Source: Streptosporangium sp. NBC_01755 | GTDB taxonomy: Bacteria; Actinomycetota; Actinomycetes; Streptosporangiales; Streptosporangiaceae | Direction: 5' to 3' | Assembly: GCF_035917995.1 (NCBI RefSeq) | Contig: NZ_CP109131.1 | Coordinates: forward strand, 4,836,001 to 4,900,000 | DNA: 64,000 nucleotides | Shown: positions 35,250-44,388 of the stretch, piece by piece | How the letters are laid out: the number at the start of each line of letters is the position of its first letter | Numbering within the stretch: the first letter of the stretch is position 1 | Program-made: the position numbers and the translations under genes | The notes under the pieces: model-generated | Told to the model about the DNA's origin: nothing | The model's database searches: none | The model's input: only the letters and a program-made list of their open reading frames with translations

Positions 35250-36737
35250 GTGTTCACCCCCTCTGGGAAGGGCCTGACCGGCCGTTTCCTGTTCGTGGCC
35301 GGAGTCGCCGTCGCCACGGTGCTGGCCGCGGTACCCGCGCAGGCCGCCGACATTCCGGCGCCGGGCGAGATCGCCAAGAGCGCGAACATCGAGCACGTCC
35401 TCAACGTGCCCAAGCCCGCCCCCCTGACGGACATCAACACCGACATGGCGTTCCAGGGCAACTACGCCTTCGTCGGTAACTACAGCGGCTTCTCGATCTA
35501 CGACATCAAGAAGCCGAGCAAGACCTTGGTGGTCAGCTCGGTCGTCTGCCCCGGCGGCCAGATGGACCTGTCGGTCTACGGCAACCTGCTCTTCGCCGCG
35601 GTCGACTCCTCCCGCAACAACGACTCCTGCAGCAGCGTCGGCCAGAGTGCCGCGAACAAGGACTCGTGGGAGGGCGTCCGGATCTTCGACGTCAGCGACA
35701 AGAAGAACCCCAAGTACGTCAAGGCGGTCGAGACCAACTGTGGCTCGCACACCCTGACGCTGGTTCCGGGCAAGGGCAGGGACAAGAAGAACGTCTACGT
35801 CTACGTCTCCTCCTACAGCCCGAGCGCGTCGTTCCCGGACTGCCAGCCGCCGCACGACAAGATCTCGATCATCAAGGTACCGGTGAAGAACCCGGCGTCC
35901 GCCGCGGTCGTCGCCACGCCGGTCCTGTTCCCGGACGGTGGTAACCCCGGCGAGAGCCAGCCGTACCCCTACCGCACCTCGGCGACGAGCGGCTGCCACG
36001 ACATCACCGCCTACCCGGAGAAGAACGTCGCGGCCGGCGCCTGCATGGGCGAGGGCGTCCTGATGGACATCTCCAACCCGGTCGACCCGAAGGTCACCGC
36101 CACGGTCCGTGACGACGAGAACTTCGCGTTCTGGCACTCGGCGACCTTCAACAACGAGGGCACCAAGGTCATCTTCACCGACGAGCTCGGCGGCGGCAGT
36201 GCGGCCACCTGCAACGAGGCGATCGGCCCGAACCGCGGCGCCAACGCCTACTACGACATCGAGGACGGCCAGTTCGCCTTCAAGGGTTACTTCAAGATTT
36301 CCCGCCACCAGGACGACACCGAGAACTGTGTCGCGCACAACGGCTCGCTGATCCCGGTCAAGGGCAAGGACCTCATGGTCCAGGCCTGGTACCAGGGTGG
36401 CATCTCGGTCGTGGACTTCACCGACTCGGCCAACGCCAAGGAGATCGCCTTCTTCGAGCGTGGCCCCGACAGCGCCCACAGGCTCAGCGGTGGCTTCTGG
36501 TCGGCGTACTACTACGACGGCCACATCTACGGCAGCGACTTCAACCTTGGTCTTGACGTTCTGAAGATCAATGACCGGCGCACGGGCAAGGCCGACAAGG
36601 TCAAGTTCGGCGACCTGAACGCACAGACCCAGGCCTCCTACCACGAGGGTGGCCGCGGCCACGACCACGACGACCACGACGACGACCGCGACGACGATGA
36701 CGATGACGATGACCGCGACAACGGCCGCGATCACTGA
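35250..36737 (+). CDS. Secreted LVIVD-repeat protein with acidic Asp/His tail
   Basis: 495 residues from a GTG with AGGAGG eight bases upstream. Signal peptide ~1-33 (GVAVATVLAAVPAQAADIPA). The mature chain has LVIVD-type beta-propeller blades (YAFVGNYSGFSIYDIKKPSK, WEGVRIFDVSDKKNPKYVKA, GVLMDISNPVDPKVTATV, GISVVDFTDSANAKEIAFFE) and several Cys that may form disulfides in the exported protein. The last ~28 residues are almost only Asp, His, Arg and Gly (GRGHDHDDHDDDRDDDDDDD...), a likely cation-binding tail absent from its paralogue. It is followed by a 20-bp-stem terminator. Biological role unknown. Confidence 0.88.
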   Translation: MFTPSGKGLTGRFLFVAGVAVATVLAAVPAQAADIPAPGEIAKSANIEHVLNVPKPAPLTDINTDMAFQGNYAFVGNYSGFSIYDIKKPSKTLVVSSVVCPGGQMDLSVYGNLLFAAVDSSRNNDSCSSVGQSAANKDSWEGVRIFDVSDKKNPKYVKAVETNCGSHTLTLVPGKGRDKKNVYVYVSSYSPSASFPDCQPPHDKISIIKVPVKNPASAAVVATPVLFPDGGNPGESQPYPYRTSATSGCHDITAYPEKNVAAGACMGEGVLMDISNPVDPKVTATVRDDENFAFWHSATFNNEGTKVIFTDELGGGSAATCNEAIGPNRGANAYYDIEDGQFAFKGYFKISRHQDDTENCVAHNGSLIPVKGKDLMVQAWYQGGISVVDFTDSANAKEIAFFERGPDSAHRLSGGFWSAYYYDGHIYGSDFNLGLDVLKINDRRTGKADKVKFGDLNAQTQASYHEGGRGHDHDDHDDDRDDDDDDDDRDNGRDH

Positions 36738-36745
36738 CCTTTGAT

Positions 36746-36788
36746 GTGATGGTCACCGGGCGCCCGACGGGCGCCCGGTGACCATCAC
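36746..36788 (+). terminator. Terminator after first LVIVD gene, 20-bp perfect stem
   Basis: GTGATGGTCACCGGGCGCCC (36746-36765) and its exact complement (36769-36788) around a GAC loop. Confidence 0.8.
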
Positions 36789-36974
36789 CCGTGACGGGGT
36801 GGAGTGCCGGGGCGAATCGAAAGAAGGAGGTAGACCGTAAACTTTTCTGGGTCCTCAGTAAAGGGTTTGAATCACATTTTATTGTGACAAAGTCATGCTT
36901 TGTTGGCCTGGGTGTCAGTGCGGATGGTTTGCTAATTTATGCATGCCTTATGTCCGTTCCAAGGAGGCACCCGA

Positions 36975-38357
36975 GTGTTCACTCCACGAAGGACCGTCAG
37001 GGCATTGGTCATGGCGGCGACGGCCGCCGCGATGCTGATGACCACGATCTCCGCGCAGGCCGCCGACATTCCCCCGCCCGGTGAGGTCGTCACCAGCCCA
37101 AACGTGACGCATGTGGCCACCCTGCCCAAGCTCCCCGGCCTTGAGGCCACCGTCAACAGCGACATCGCCTTCCAAGGCGACTACGCCTACGTCGGCAACT
37201 ACGGTGGTTTCTCGATCTACGACATCAGGAACCCGAAGCGGGCCAAGCTGGTCAGCGGCGTGCTGTGCCCCGGTTCCCAGATGGACGTCTCCGTCTACGG
37301 CGACCTGTTGTTCAGCGCGGTCGACAACTCCCGCAGCGACGACTCGTGCAACAGCGTCGGTCAGGGCGCCGACATCAAGGAGTCGTGGGAAGGGGTTCGG
37401 ATCTTCGACGTCAGTGACAAGAAGAACCCCAAGTACATCAAGGCGGTGGAAACCGCCTGTGGCTCGCACACCCTGACGCTGGTTCCCGGCAGGGGCAGGG
37501 ACAAGAAGAACGTCTATCTCTACGTCTCCTCCTACGCCCCGAGCGAGTCGTTCCCGGACTGCCGGCCGCCGCACGACAAGATCTCGATCATCAAGGTGCC
37601 GCTGCGCAAGCCGACCGACGCGGCCGTGGTCAGCACGCCGGTCGTCTTCCCCGACGGCGGCAACGAGACGCAGCCCGGCCTGCTGCGCCCGACCAGTGGC
37701 TGCCACGACATCACCGTCTACGCGGAGAAGGACATCGCGGCCGGAGCCTGCATGGGGGACGGCGTCCTGTTCGACATCTCCGACCGGGAGAACCCGGTGG
37801 TCACCGCGCGGACCACCGACCCGAACTTCGCGTTCTGGCACTCGGCGACGTTCAACAACAAGGGCACCAAGGTCATCTTCACCGACGAGCTCGGCGGCGG
37901 TGGCGCGGCCACCTGCAACGAGGCGGTCGGCCCGAACCGCGGCGCCGACGCCATCTATGACATCGTCCGCGGCAAGCTGGTCTTCAGGAGCTACTTCAAG
38001 ATCGGCCGCTACCAGGCCGACACGGAGAACTGTGTCGCGCACAACGGCTCGCTGATCCCGGTCAAGGGCAAGGACATCCTGGTCCAGGCCTGGTACCAGG
38101 GCGGCGTCTCCTTCGTGGACTTCACCGACTCGGCCCGCCCGCAGGAGTTCGGCTTCTTCGAGCGCGGCCCCGAGCCGAGCGGCGGAGGCGGCGGCATCTG
38201 GTCGGCGTACTACTACAACGGCTATGTCTACGCCAGCGACTTCTACCGGGGCCTGGAGGTCATCAAGATCGACGACCGCCGTACCGACCCGGCCAGGAAC
38301 GTTCACCTGGACCGGCTGAACGTGCAGACCCAGGCCTCCTACCGGGGAGGGCACTGA
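36975..38357 (+). CDS. Secreted LVIVD-repeat protein, tandem paralogue
   Basis: 460 residues from a GTG preceded by AAGGAGG (spacing 7). Signal peptide ~1-30 (VMAATAAAMLMTTISAQAAD). It aligns along nearly its whole length with the protein at 35250-36737 (YAYVGNYGGFSIYDIRNPKR, WEGVRIFDVSDKKNPKYIKA, ENCVAHNGSLIPVKGKDILV) but ends at SYRGGH without the acidic tail. Each copy has its own upstream region and terminator, so they can be expressed separately. Upstream there is an A+T-rich tract with AATTTATG (36934-36941), similar to that before the first copy. A 15-bp-stem terminator follows. Confidence 0.88.
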   Translation: MFTPRRTVRALVMAATAAAMLMTTISAQAADIPPPGEVVTSPNVTHVATLPKLPGLEATVNSDIAFQGDYAYVGNYGGFSIYDIRNPKRAKLVSGVLCPGSQMDVSVYGDLLFSAVDNSRSDDSCNSVGQGADIKESWEGVRIFDVSDKKNPKYIKAVETACGSHTLTLVPGRGRDKKNVYLYVSSYAPSESFPDCRPPHDKISIIKVPLRKPTDAAVVSTPVVFPDGGNETQPGLLRPTSGCHDITVYAEKDIAAGACMGDGVLFDISDRENPVVTARTTDPNFAFWHSATFNNKGTKVIFTDELGGGGAATCNEAVGPNRGADAIYDIVRGKLVFRSYFKIGRYQADTENCVAHNGSLIPVKGKDILVQAWYQGGVSFVDFTDSARPQEFGFFERGPEPSGGGGGIWSAYYYNGYVYASDFYRGLEVIKIDDRRTDPARNVHLDRLNVQTQASYRGGH

Positions 38358-38416
38358 CCGCGCCCTGAGGCCGGTCGACGGTGAGAGACCGGTGGCGAGT
38401 TCGCGGGTCTCGTGAC

Positions 38417-38449
38417 AGGAGGGATGGCGGGTCTCCCGCCATCCCTCCT
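38417..38449. terminator. Bidirectional terminator, 15-bp perfect stem
   Basis: AGGAGGGATGGCGGG (38417-38431), loop TCT, then the exact complement (38435-38449), between convergent LVIVD and RDD genes. Confidence 0.8.
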
Positions 38450-38491
38450 CGGCTGCCGGGCACCCGTGGCACCGCGTGCCGGGCGGGAAGG

Positions 38492-39589
38492 TCAGGCGGG
38501 AGGGACGAAACCACCCGGTGTGGGGCCGGGCGCCTGCTCGGCGTGCCGGGCTGCGGGCGGCGGGGGTGCCGGGTATGGCGACCCGGCCGGGGGCGGGAGC
38601 GGGATCTGCGGCTGTGCGGGCCGGTAGGCGGGCTGAACGTAGGGCTCGGGAGCGGACCCGGGAGGTGCGTACGGCCGGCCTCCGCCTCCGGGAGGCGGGT
38701 AGGGCTGGGTGCCCGGGCCCGGCTGGGGTGGTGGCACGGGCGGGTAGGGCTGGGTGCCCGGGCCCGGCTGGGGTGGTGGCACGGGCGGGTGGGACTGGGG
38801 CGAGGCATGGCCGGGCCACTGCTGGGCGGCCCACCCCGTGCCGATCTGCTGCGCCAGACGAGCCTGCTCGCGGCGCCGGCGCTCGGCCAGGACTGCGGTC
38901 AGGTAGGCGAACGGCGGCACGCCGGGTGGGGCGGGCGGGGAGACGAAGGCCGACATCTCGGTGGCGATGCGCACTCCCATACCGTGCTGCACGGCGGGGG
39001 CCAGGTCGTGCCAGCGCATGAGGTACTGCCTCGCGGTGGCCGCGACCTGCTCGGGTAGCCGTGACAGCTCCAGCGTCGCCGCCCAGGGGGCGAGCTGCGG
39101 CGGCATGTCCAGCGGTGGCCCGTACTGCCGCGGAGCGCGCTCGGAGATCACGATGGTGCCGGAGAAGACGTCGCCGAGCCGCTTGCCCTTCTCCGAGATC
39201 AGCGAGCTGATCAGCGCGGGGGCGCCGCTGAGCATCCAGAGCTCCAGGACCCCGGCCAGCCCGCGGAACAGGGCCTGCCGGAACCGTTCGGGACCGCCGT
39301 CGTCGCTGACGACCCGGAGTCCGAGGGCGAGCTTGCCCAGACTGCGCCCGCGCGTGAGCGTCTCGAACGCCACCGGGTATCCCACGATCACGAGCACGGT
39401 GAGCACGATGTAGACCATCGTCGTCAGCGCCGGGTCGCTCAGCAGGGCCAGGCTGCCGACCAGCAGGGAGACGCCCAGCAGCGTCAGGACCTGGACGGTC
39501 ATGTCGATCAGCAGCGCCGCGGCCCTGCTCGGGAGCTGGGCGACGCGGACCTCGACGACCACGGCCTCGCCGGTTACGACATCGGACAC
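38492..39589 (-). CDS. RDD-family membrane protein with Pro-rich tail
   Basis: 365 residues from a GTG at 39589. Residues ~15-155 are the RDD domain: the opening R-A-A-A-L-L-I-D-M, helices LTLLGVSLLVGSLALLS and MVYIVLTVLVIVGYPV, the GRSLGKLALGLRVV loop and GKRLGDVFSGTIVI. A middle helical region is followed by a ~110-residue tail rich in Pro, Gly and Tyr with the repeat PPVPPPQPGPGTQPY twice. RDD proteins have been linked to transport, and such genes accompany the SpoIIM/MoxR/DUF58 cluster in actinobacteria. It is divergent from spoIIM. Confidence 0.88.
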   Translation of the reverse strand: MSDVVTGEAVVVEVRVAQLPSRAAALLIDMTVQVLTLLGVSLLVGSLALLSDPALTTMVYIVLTVLVIVGYPVAFETLTRGRSLGKLALGLRVVSDDGGPERFRQALFRGLAGVLELWMLSGAPALISSLISEKGKRLGDVFSGTIVISERAPRQYGPPLDMPPQLAPWAATLELSRLPEQVAATARQYLMRWHDLAPAVQHGMGVRIATEMSAFVSPPAPPGVPPFAYLTAVLAERRRREQARLAQQIGTGWAAQQWPGHASPQSHPPVPPPQPGPGTQPYPPVPPPQPGPGTQPYPPPGGGGRPYAPPGSAPEPYVQPAYRPAQPQIPLPPPAGSPYPAPPPPAARHAEQAPGPTPGGFVPPA

Positions 39590-39693
39590 ACTCAGACCTT
39601 ACCTTCGACCTGGATTTTCGAACGGCTCGGACATCGTCCCCCGGGGCGGTACGGATCCGAAATGGTCTCGCGCTGCGGGAAGAGGTCAACGGA

Positions 39694-39699
39694 TAGGCT
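39694..39699 (+). promoter_or_regulatory. Candidate -10 element of a leaderless spoIIM transcript
   Basis: TAGGCT (TANNNT) lies exactly six bases before the GTG at 39706, which has no ribosome binding site. Confidence 0.45.
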
Positions 39700-39705
39700 G
39701 CCCGC

Positions 39706-40701
39706 GTGGACATCGACGCCTTCGTCACCGCGCACCGGCCCGTCTGGGACCGCCTTGAGGATCTGGTCCGGCGGCGCGGCTCGCTGGACGGCGCCGAGGT
39801 CGACGAGCTCGTCGACCTCTACCAGCGGGTGGCCACGCACCTGTCCCTGGTCCGCTCGGCCTCGGCGGACCCGATCCTGGTGGGCCGCCTGTCGGCACTC
39901 GTCGCCCGCGCCCGCTCGGCGGTGACCGGGGCGCACACCCCGGCCTGGCGGGAGTTCATCCGCTTCTTCACGGTCTCCTTCCCGGTGGTCGCCTACCGGG
40001 CCCGCTGGTGGTGGATGGCCACCACCGCCGCGTTCCTGCTGGTCTCCACGGTCGTCGCCGTCTGGGTGGCGGAAAACCCCGGCGTCCAGGCGGCGATCGC
40101 CACCCCGGAACAGATCACCCAGCTCGTCGACCACGACTTCGCCGACTACTACTCGGAGAACCCGGCGACCTCCTTCGCCGGCCAGGTCTGGGTGAACAAC
40201 GCCTGGGTCTCGATGCAGGTCATCATCATGTCCATCCTGCTCGGCCTGCCGATCCCGTACGTCCTGTGGGAGAACGCGGTCAACGTGGCCGTCTCCGCGG
40301 GGTTGATGGCCTCGCGCGGCAAGCTCGACATCTTCTTCGGCCTGATCACCCCGCACGGCCTGCTGGAACTGACCGCGGTGTTCCTCGCCGCCGCCGTCGG
40401 CATGCGCCTCGGCTGGACGGTCGTCGACCCCGGCCCGCGCAGGCGCGTCGAGGTCCTGGCCGAGCAGGGCAGGGCCGTGATGAGCGTGGCCCTCGGCCTG
40501 GTCGTGGTGCTGCTGATCTCCGGGCTGATCGAGGGGCTGGTCACCCCCTCGGGGCTGCCCACCTGGGCGCGGATCGGCATCGGGGTGGTCGCGGAGGTCG
40601 CCTTCCTGGCCTACGTGATCTTCTTTGGCCGCCGGGCCGTGGCCGCGGGCGAGACCGGCGACGTGGAGCGCGCCCCCGACCTCGCCCCGAGCGTCGGCTG
40701 A
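39706..40701 (+). CDS. spoIIM: SpoIIM/DUF95-family membrane protein
   Basis: 331 residues. The first ~85 residues are helical and soluble (MDIDAFVTAHRPVWDRLEDL). Five or more membrane helices follow (WWWMATTAAFLLVSTVVAVW, WVSMQVIIMSILLGLPIPYV, ITPHGLLELTAVFLAAAVGM, VALGLVVVLLISGLIEGLV). The motif GLITPHGLLELTAVF with the preceding N-N-x-x-V region is typical for SpoIIM. In Bacillus SpoIIM acts in engulfment; in actinobacteria the gene accompanies RDD, MoxR and DUF58 genes and its role is unknown. Confidence 0.9.
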   Translation: MDIDAFVTAHRPVWDRLEDLVRRRGSLDGAEVDELVDLYQRVATHLSLVRSASADPILVGRLSALVARARSAVTGAHTPAWREFIRFFTVSFPVVAYRARWWWMATTAAFLLVSTVVAVWVAENPGVQAAIATPEQITQLVDHDFADYYSENPATSFAGQVWVNNAWVSMQVIIMSILLGLPIPYVLWENAVNVAVSAGLMASRGKLDIFFGLITPHGLLELTAVFLAAAVGMRLGWTVVDPGPRRRVEVLAEQGRAVMSVALGLVVVLLISGLIEGLVTPSGLPTWARIGIGVVAEVAFLAYVIFFGRRAVAAGETGDVERAPDLAPSVG

Positions 40702-40706
40702 GCGCC

Positions 40707-40837
40707 CGGACGACTGTCAGACCGATCGGACGACGGTCGGAGCCGATCGGACGACGGTCGGAGCCGATCGGACGACGGTCGGAGCCGCCCGGACGACTGT
40801 CAGACCGATCGGACGACCGTCAGAGCCGCCCGGACGC
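40707..40837. repeat. 20/21-bp tandem repeats between convergent genes
   Basis: CGGACGAC starts copies at 40707, 40727, 40748, 40769, 40790 and 40810, with a degenerate CGGACGCC at 40831. The fullest unit is CGGACGACGGTCGGAGCCGA. Neighbouring copies are partly complementary and can fold into stems, so the array may stop transcription from both sides. It runs over the last ~18 bases of the DUF58 gene. Confidence 0.9.
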
Positions 40838-42184
40838 CTTCAGCGCCAGGTAGGCGTCGGCCAGGGCGGGGGCGAGTTGCTCGGGGGCGGCGTCCACCAC
40901 CTCCACGCCCTGGCGGCGCAGCAGGGCGGTGATCCGCCGCCGCCCCGCGCTCAGCTGCTCGGCCGCGGCCGCGGCGTAGACCAGCTCGGAGGTGCCGCGC
41001 CCGGCGGCCATCTCGGCCACCTGAGGGTCGGAGACGGCGGCCAGGAGCACCAGATGCCGCGCGGAGAGCCGGGGCAGCACCGGCAGCAGGCCCTCCTCCA
41101 GCGCCGCCGGGTTGAGGTCGGTCAGCACGACGACCAGGCAGCGCCGCCTGGCTCGTGACATGACCGCCGCGACCATCCCGGCCGAGTCGGCCTCGACCAG
41201 TTCGGCCTCGATCGGAGCCATGGTGTTGACCAGCGAGGACAGCAGTTCCGTACGGCCGGTGCCGGACACCCAGGCGCGCACCGCGCGGTCGTGGGCCAGG
41301 AGGTCGACCCGGTCGCCCGCGCGGGAGGCCAGCGCGGCCAGGAGCAGTGCCGCGTCCATCGACCAGTCGAGGCGGGGCCAGCCGGGCACGATCTTCGGCA
41401 TTTCGCCCCGGCCGCCCCTTGGTACCTCGCCGGCCAGCGGGATCGGGGCGGTGCCCACCCGCCCGGCCGAGGTGCGGCCGGTGTCGAGCACGATCAGCAC
41501 CCGCCGGTCGCGCTCCGGCCGCCAGGTGCGGACCACGACGTCGTTGCGGCGCGCGGTGGCCCGCCAGTCGATCGAGCGGACGTCGTCGCCGACCACGTAC
41601 TCCCGCAGCGAGTCGAACTCGGTGCCCTGTCCCCTGACCATCGACGGGTGCCGGCCCTCCAGCTCCCTGAGTCTGGACAGCTTGGCGGGCAGGTGCTTGC
41701 GGCTGAGGAAGGGCGGTAGCACCCGGACCGACCAGGGCACCCGGTGCGAGCCCTGGCGGGCCGCGATGCCCAGCGGTCCCAGCGCCCGCACCGTCACCGT
41801 GACCGCCTCGCGGTCCCCCCTGCGGGTGGGGGTGAGCGTCGTGACCAGGCGGCGGCGCTCGCCGGCGGGCACGTTCAGCGGCAGGTGCCGGGGCGTGGCC
41901 CCGGCGGACGGAGGCCAGGCGTCCCTGAGCACGCCGCGCACCCTTCGGGAGCCGGGGTTCTCCACGATCAGCTCGACCGCGACCGACTCGCCGAGCCGTA
42001 CCAGCCGCTCGCCCGAGCGAGTGAGGCGCAGCGGGCGCACGCTCCCGGCCAGCAGCAGGTCGATCACGGCCAGCACCGCGATCAGCAGCGCCACCCCGGC
42101 CACGGCAAGCCCCGGGCGGGGGGCGAACAGCACGACCAGGGTGCCCAGCAGGGCCAGCAGCGCGGCCCGTCCTGTCAACGCCAT
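40820..42184 (-). CDS. DUF58 domain protein
   Basis: 454 residues. Two N-terminal membrane helices (LLALLGTLVVLFAPRPG, VAGVALLIAVLAVIDLLLAG), then a beta domain, then the DUF58 signature GTEFDSLREYVVGDDVRSID followed by WRATARRNDVVVRTWRPERD, and a von Willebrand A-like domain (RRVLIVLDTGRTSAG). Typically works with a MoxR ATPase, whose gene ends three bases upstream. The last codons lie in a tandem repeat array. Confidence 0.9.
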   Translation of the reverse strand: MALTGRAALLALLGTLVVLFAPRPGLAVAGVALLIAVLAVIDLLLAGSVRPLRLTRSGERLVRLGESVAVELIVENPGSRRVRGVLRDAWPPSAGATPRHLPLNVPAGERRRLVTTLTPTRRGDREAVTVTVRALGPLGIAARQGSHRVPWSVRVLPPFLSRKHLPAKLSRLRELEGRHPSMVRGQGTEFDSLREYVVGDDVRSIDWRATARRNDVVVRTWRPERDRRVLIVLDTGRTSAGRVGTAPIPLAGEVPRGGRGEMPKIVPGWPRLDWSMDAALLLAALASRAGDRVDLLAHDRAVRAWVSGTGRTELLSSLVNTMAPIEAELVEADSAGMVAAVMSRARRRCLVVVLTDLNPAALEEGLLPVLPRLSARHLVLLAAVSDPQVAEMAAGRGTSELVYAAAAAEQLSAGRRRITALLRRQGVEVVDAAPEQLAPALADAYLALKASGRL

Positions 42185-42187
42185 GGG

Positions 42188-43216
42188 TCAGCGGGGGACG
42201 GGGACGGAGGCGAGGATGGCGTCGATGAGGCCGTCGGCGGTCGCGCCCTCCAGTTCGGCCTCGGGGCGTAGCTGGATCCGGTGCCGCAGTGCGGGCCTGG
42301 CCAGTGCCTTGACGTCGTCGGGCGTCACGTAGGCGCGGCCCGACAGCCATGCCCAGGCTCGTGCTCCGGCCAGCAGCGCGGTCGCGCCACGCGGCGAGAC
42401 GCCGAGCTGGAGCGAGGGTGACTGACGGGTGGCCCTGGCGATGTCCACGATGTAGCCGAGCACCTCGGGACCCACGTGCACCTGGCTGACGGCCGCGCGT
42501 CCCGCGGCGAGGTCGGCGACGGTGGCCACGGCCCTGACGTGCGACAGGTCGCGCGGGTCGAAGCCGAGCGCGTGCCGCTCCAGCACCGCGATCTCCTGGT
42601 CGCGGGGCGGCAGCGGGACGGTCAGCTTGAGCAGGAACCGGTCTAGCTGCGCCTCGGGCAGCTGGTAGGTGCCCTCGTACTCGACGGGGTTCTGGGTGGC
42701 GGCCACGATGAACGGGTCCGGCAGCCCGCGCGCCGCCCCCTCCACGCTGACCTGGCGCTCCTCCATCGCCTCCAGCAGCGCGGCCTGAGTCTTCGGGGGT
42801 GTGCGGTTGATCTCGTCGGCGAGCAGGAGGTTGGTGAAGACCGGCCCCTCACGGAACTCGAACTCCGATGTCCTCGCGTCGTAGATCAGCGAACCGGTGA
42901 TGTCGCCCGGCATGAGGTCGGGGGTGAACTGCACCCGCTTGAAATCGAGGGAGAGCGCCGCCGCCAGGGTCCGCACCAGCAGGGTCTTGGCGACGCCAGG
43001 CACGCCTTCGAGTAGCACGTGGCCCCGGCAGAGCAGTGCGATCACCAGCCCGGTGACCACGGCGTCCTGGCCGACGACCGCCTTGGAGACCTCGGCGCGC
43101 AGGGCTCCCAGCGCCTCCCTGGCGCCGTCCGCGCTCTGCGCGGCGGGTGCGCCGGGCGCGGTCCTGACGACGGAGGTCGCCTCGGCGAGATCGCCGTTCC
43201 CCGGTGGTGTGGTCAC
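42188..43216 (-). CDS. MoxR-family AAA+ ATPase
   Basis: 342 residues from the GTG at 43216, which overlaps the stop of the DUF4350 gene (GTGA). Walker A is GVPGVAKT at residues 71-78; LLLADEINRTPPKTQAALLE carries Walker B; then MEERQVSVEGAARGLPDPFI, ATQNPVEYEGTYQLPEAQLD and the sensor/arginine region with VSPRGATALLAGARAWAWLS. A longer frame upstream is not protein-like. MoxR proteins act as chaperone-like ATPases for von Willebrand-type partners, here most likely the DUF58 protein. Confidence 0.93.
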   Translation of the reverse strand: MTTPPGNGDLAEATSVVRTAPGAPAAQSADGAREALGALRAEVSKAVVGQDAVVTGLVIALLCRGHVLLEGVPGVAKTLLVRTLAAALSLDFKRVQFTPDLMPGDITGSLIYDARTSEFEFREGPVFTNLLLADEINRTPPKTQAALLEAMEERQVSVEGAARGLPDPFIVAATQNPVEYEGTYQLPEAQLDRFLLKLTVPLPPRDQEIAVLERHALGFDPRDLSHVRAVATVADLAAGRAAVSQVHVGPEVLGYIVDIARATRQSPSLQLGVSPRGATALLAGARAWAWLSGRAYVTPDDVKALARPALRHRIQLRPEAELEGATADGLIDAILASVPVPR

Positions 43217-44388
43217 GACTTTCCGACCTGCCTTTCCACGATGTCCATGTATTCGGCCAGGGCTACCAGCCCCGCCTCGTCGACCGGCGGGGGCCCGTAC
43301 AGGGCGGCGCCCACATGTGGCGCCGCCTGGCCGGTCCGCTCGGCGATCGCGTTCACCAGCGCGTCGGCTCCCGCTCGTGAGGGCAGCCCGAGCCGGGGGG
43401 TCACCCGGTCGATGAAGCTCGTGCGCAGGGCCGCGGCGGCCCGGTCGCGGGCACGCCTCGCACGGTAGAGCCTGGCACGTCCCTCGACGGTCTCGGCCGC
43501 CCTGACGACGACGGGCAGCCGCTCGGCCACCACGGGGCCGAGCCTGCGGCCCCGCCAGAGCGCCAGCAGCAGCACCGCGACGAGCACCTGCACCACGGCC
43601 CACCTGACCCCTTCGGGGATCAGATCGTAGAAACCGGCCGTGCCGTCCGCCCGAGGGGCGGTCTCGGGGGCCGTCAGCCAGATCAGGGTGGGCCGCCCGC
43701 CGGCGAGGTTCATCGCCAGCGCGGCGTTGCCGTCCTCGGCGAGCCTCAGGTTGGTCATGAACTGCCCGTCGCCCATGACGGTGACCTGCCGGTCCCCAGT
43801 GGTCTGGGAGACCAGGGTGGGCCGTCCGTCGGCGGGGTAGCAGCCGGTCGCCCCGGCGGGCGGGGTGAAGGCCATGCCGCCGATGTGGGCGCTGCCTGCT
43901 CTCGTCGCGGCCGGCAGCGCGCATCGGGGCTCGCGGGAGCGCGCCCGCACCTCCCGCGCCGGGCTCACCCCCGGCGCGAGCCGCTCCAGATGTGACCGTA
44001 CGCCCACCAGCAGCAGGTCCGACGGTGTCGCGGCGAGCCGCTCCGCCTCCGCCTCGTCGAGCGGGGAGGTGTCGCTCACCAGCAGGGTGCTGCCCGCGGA
44101 ACCGGCCTGCCTGGCCTGGGACTCGGCCTCGGCGACCGAGGTGACCCGGGCGACCCGCACGTCCCGCGTCTGTAGCAGCCGGGCCAGGCCCTTGCCGCCC
44201 GACAGCGAGGTGTCGGCGGGATCGAGGGGCCTCCCCTCCTGGCCGGAGCCGCCGAGCAGCACGCCGGTGACGGCGACGGCGACCACGAGGAGCGCCACCA
44301 GGAAAACGCCCCTGCCGCCGAGCCAGAGGCCGCGGGCGGTCGGCGAGGTGGAGGTCGACCCGGCACGCTCGGGCGCGGCCAGGCTCAT
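43213..44388 (-). CDS. DUF4350 domain membrane protein
   Basis: 391 residues from the ATG at 44388, overlapping the DUF4129 stop by four bases. One N-terminal membrane helix (VFLVALLVVAVAVTGVLLGG), an outside DUF4350 domain (LDPADTSLSGGKGLARLLQT, VAEAESQARQAGSAGSTLLV, DGQFMTNLRLAEDGNAALAM), a second helix near 280-300 (AVVQVLVAVLLLALWRG) and a cytoplasmic helical tail. It belongs to the MoxR/DUF58 operon. Function unknown; possibly presents the complex at the membrane. Confidence 0.85.
   Translation of the reverse strand: MSLAAPERAGSTSTSPTARGLWLGGRGVFLVALLVVAVAVTGVLLGGSGQEGRPLDPADTSLSGGKGLARLLQTRDVRVARVTSVAEAESQARQAGSAGSTLLVSDTSPLDEAEAERLAATPSDLLLVGVRSHLERLAPGVSPAREVRARSREPRCALPAATRAGSAHIGGMAFTPPAGATGCYPADGRPTLVSQTTGDRQVTVMGDGQFMTNLRLAEDGNAALAMNLAGGRPTLIWLTAPETAPRADGTAGFYDLIPEGVRWAVVQVLVAVLLLALWRGRRLGPVVAERLPVVVRAAETVEGRARLYRARRARDRAAAALRTSFIDRVTPRLGLPSRAGADALVNAIAERTGQAAPHVGAALYGPPPVDEAGLVALAEYMDIVERQVGKS

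Noticed and set aside
36872-36887. CRP-like site before the second LVIVD gene
   Set aside because: The inverted repeat is TCACA-N6-TGTGA, the reverse of the TGTGA-N6-TCACA arrangement bound by CRP.
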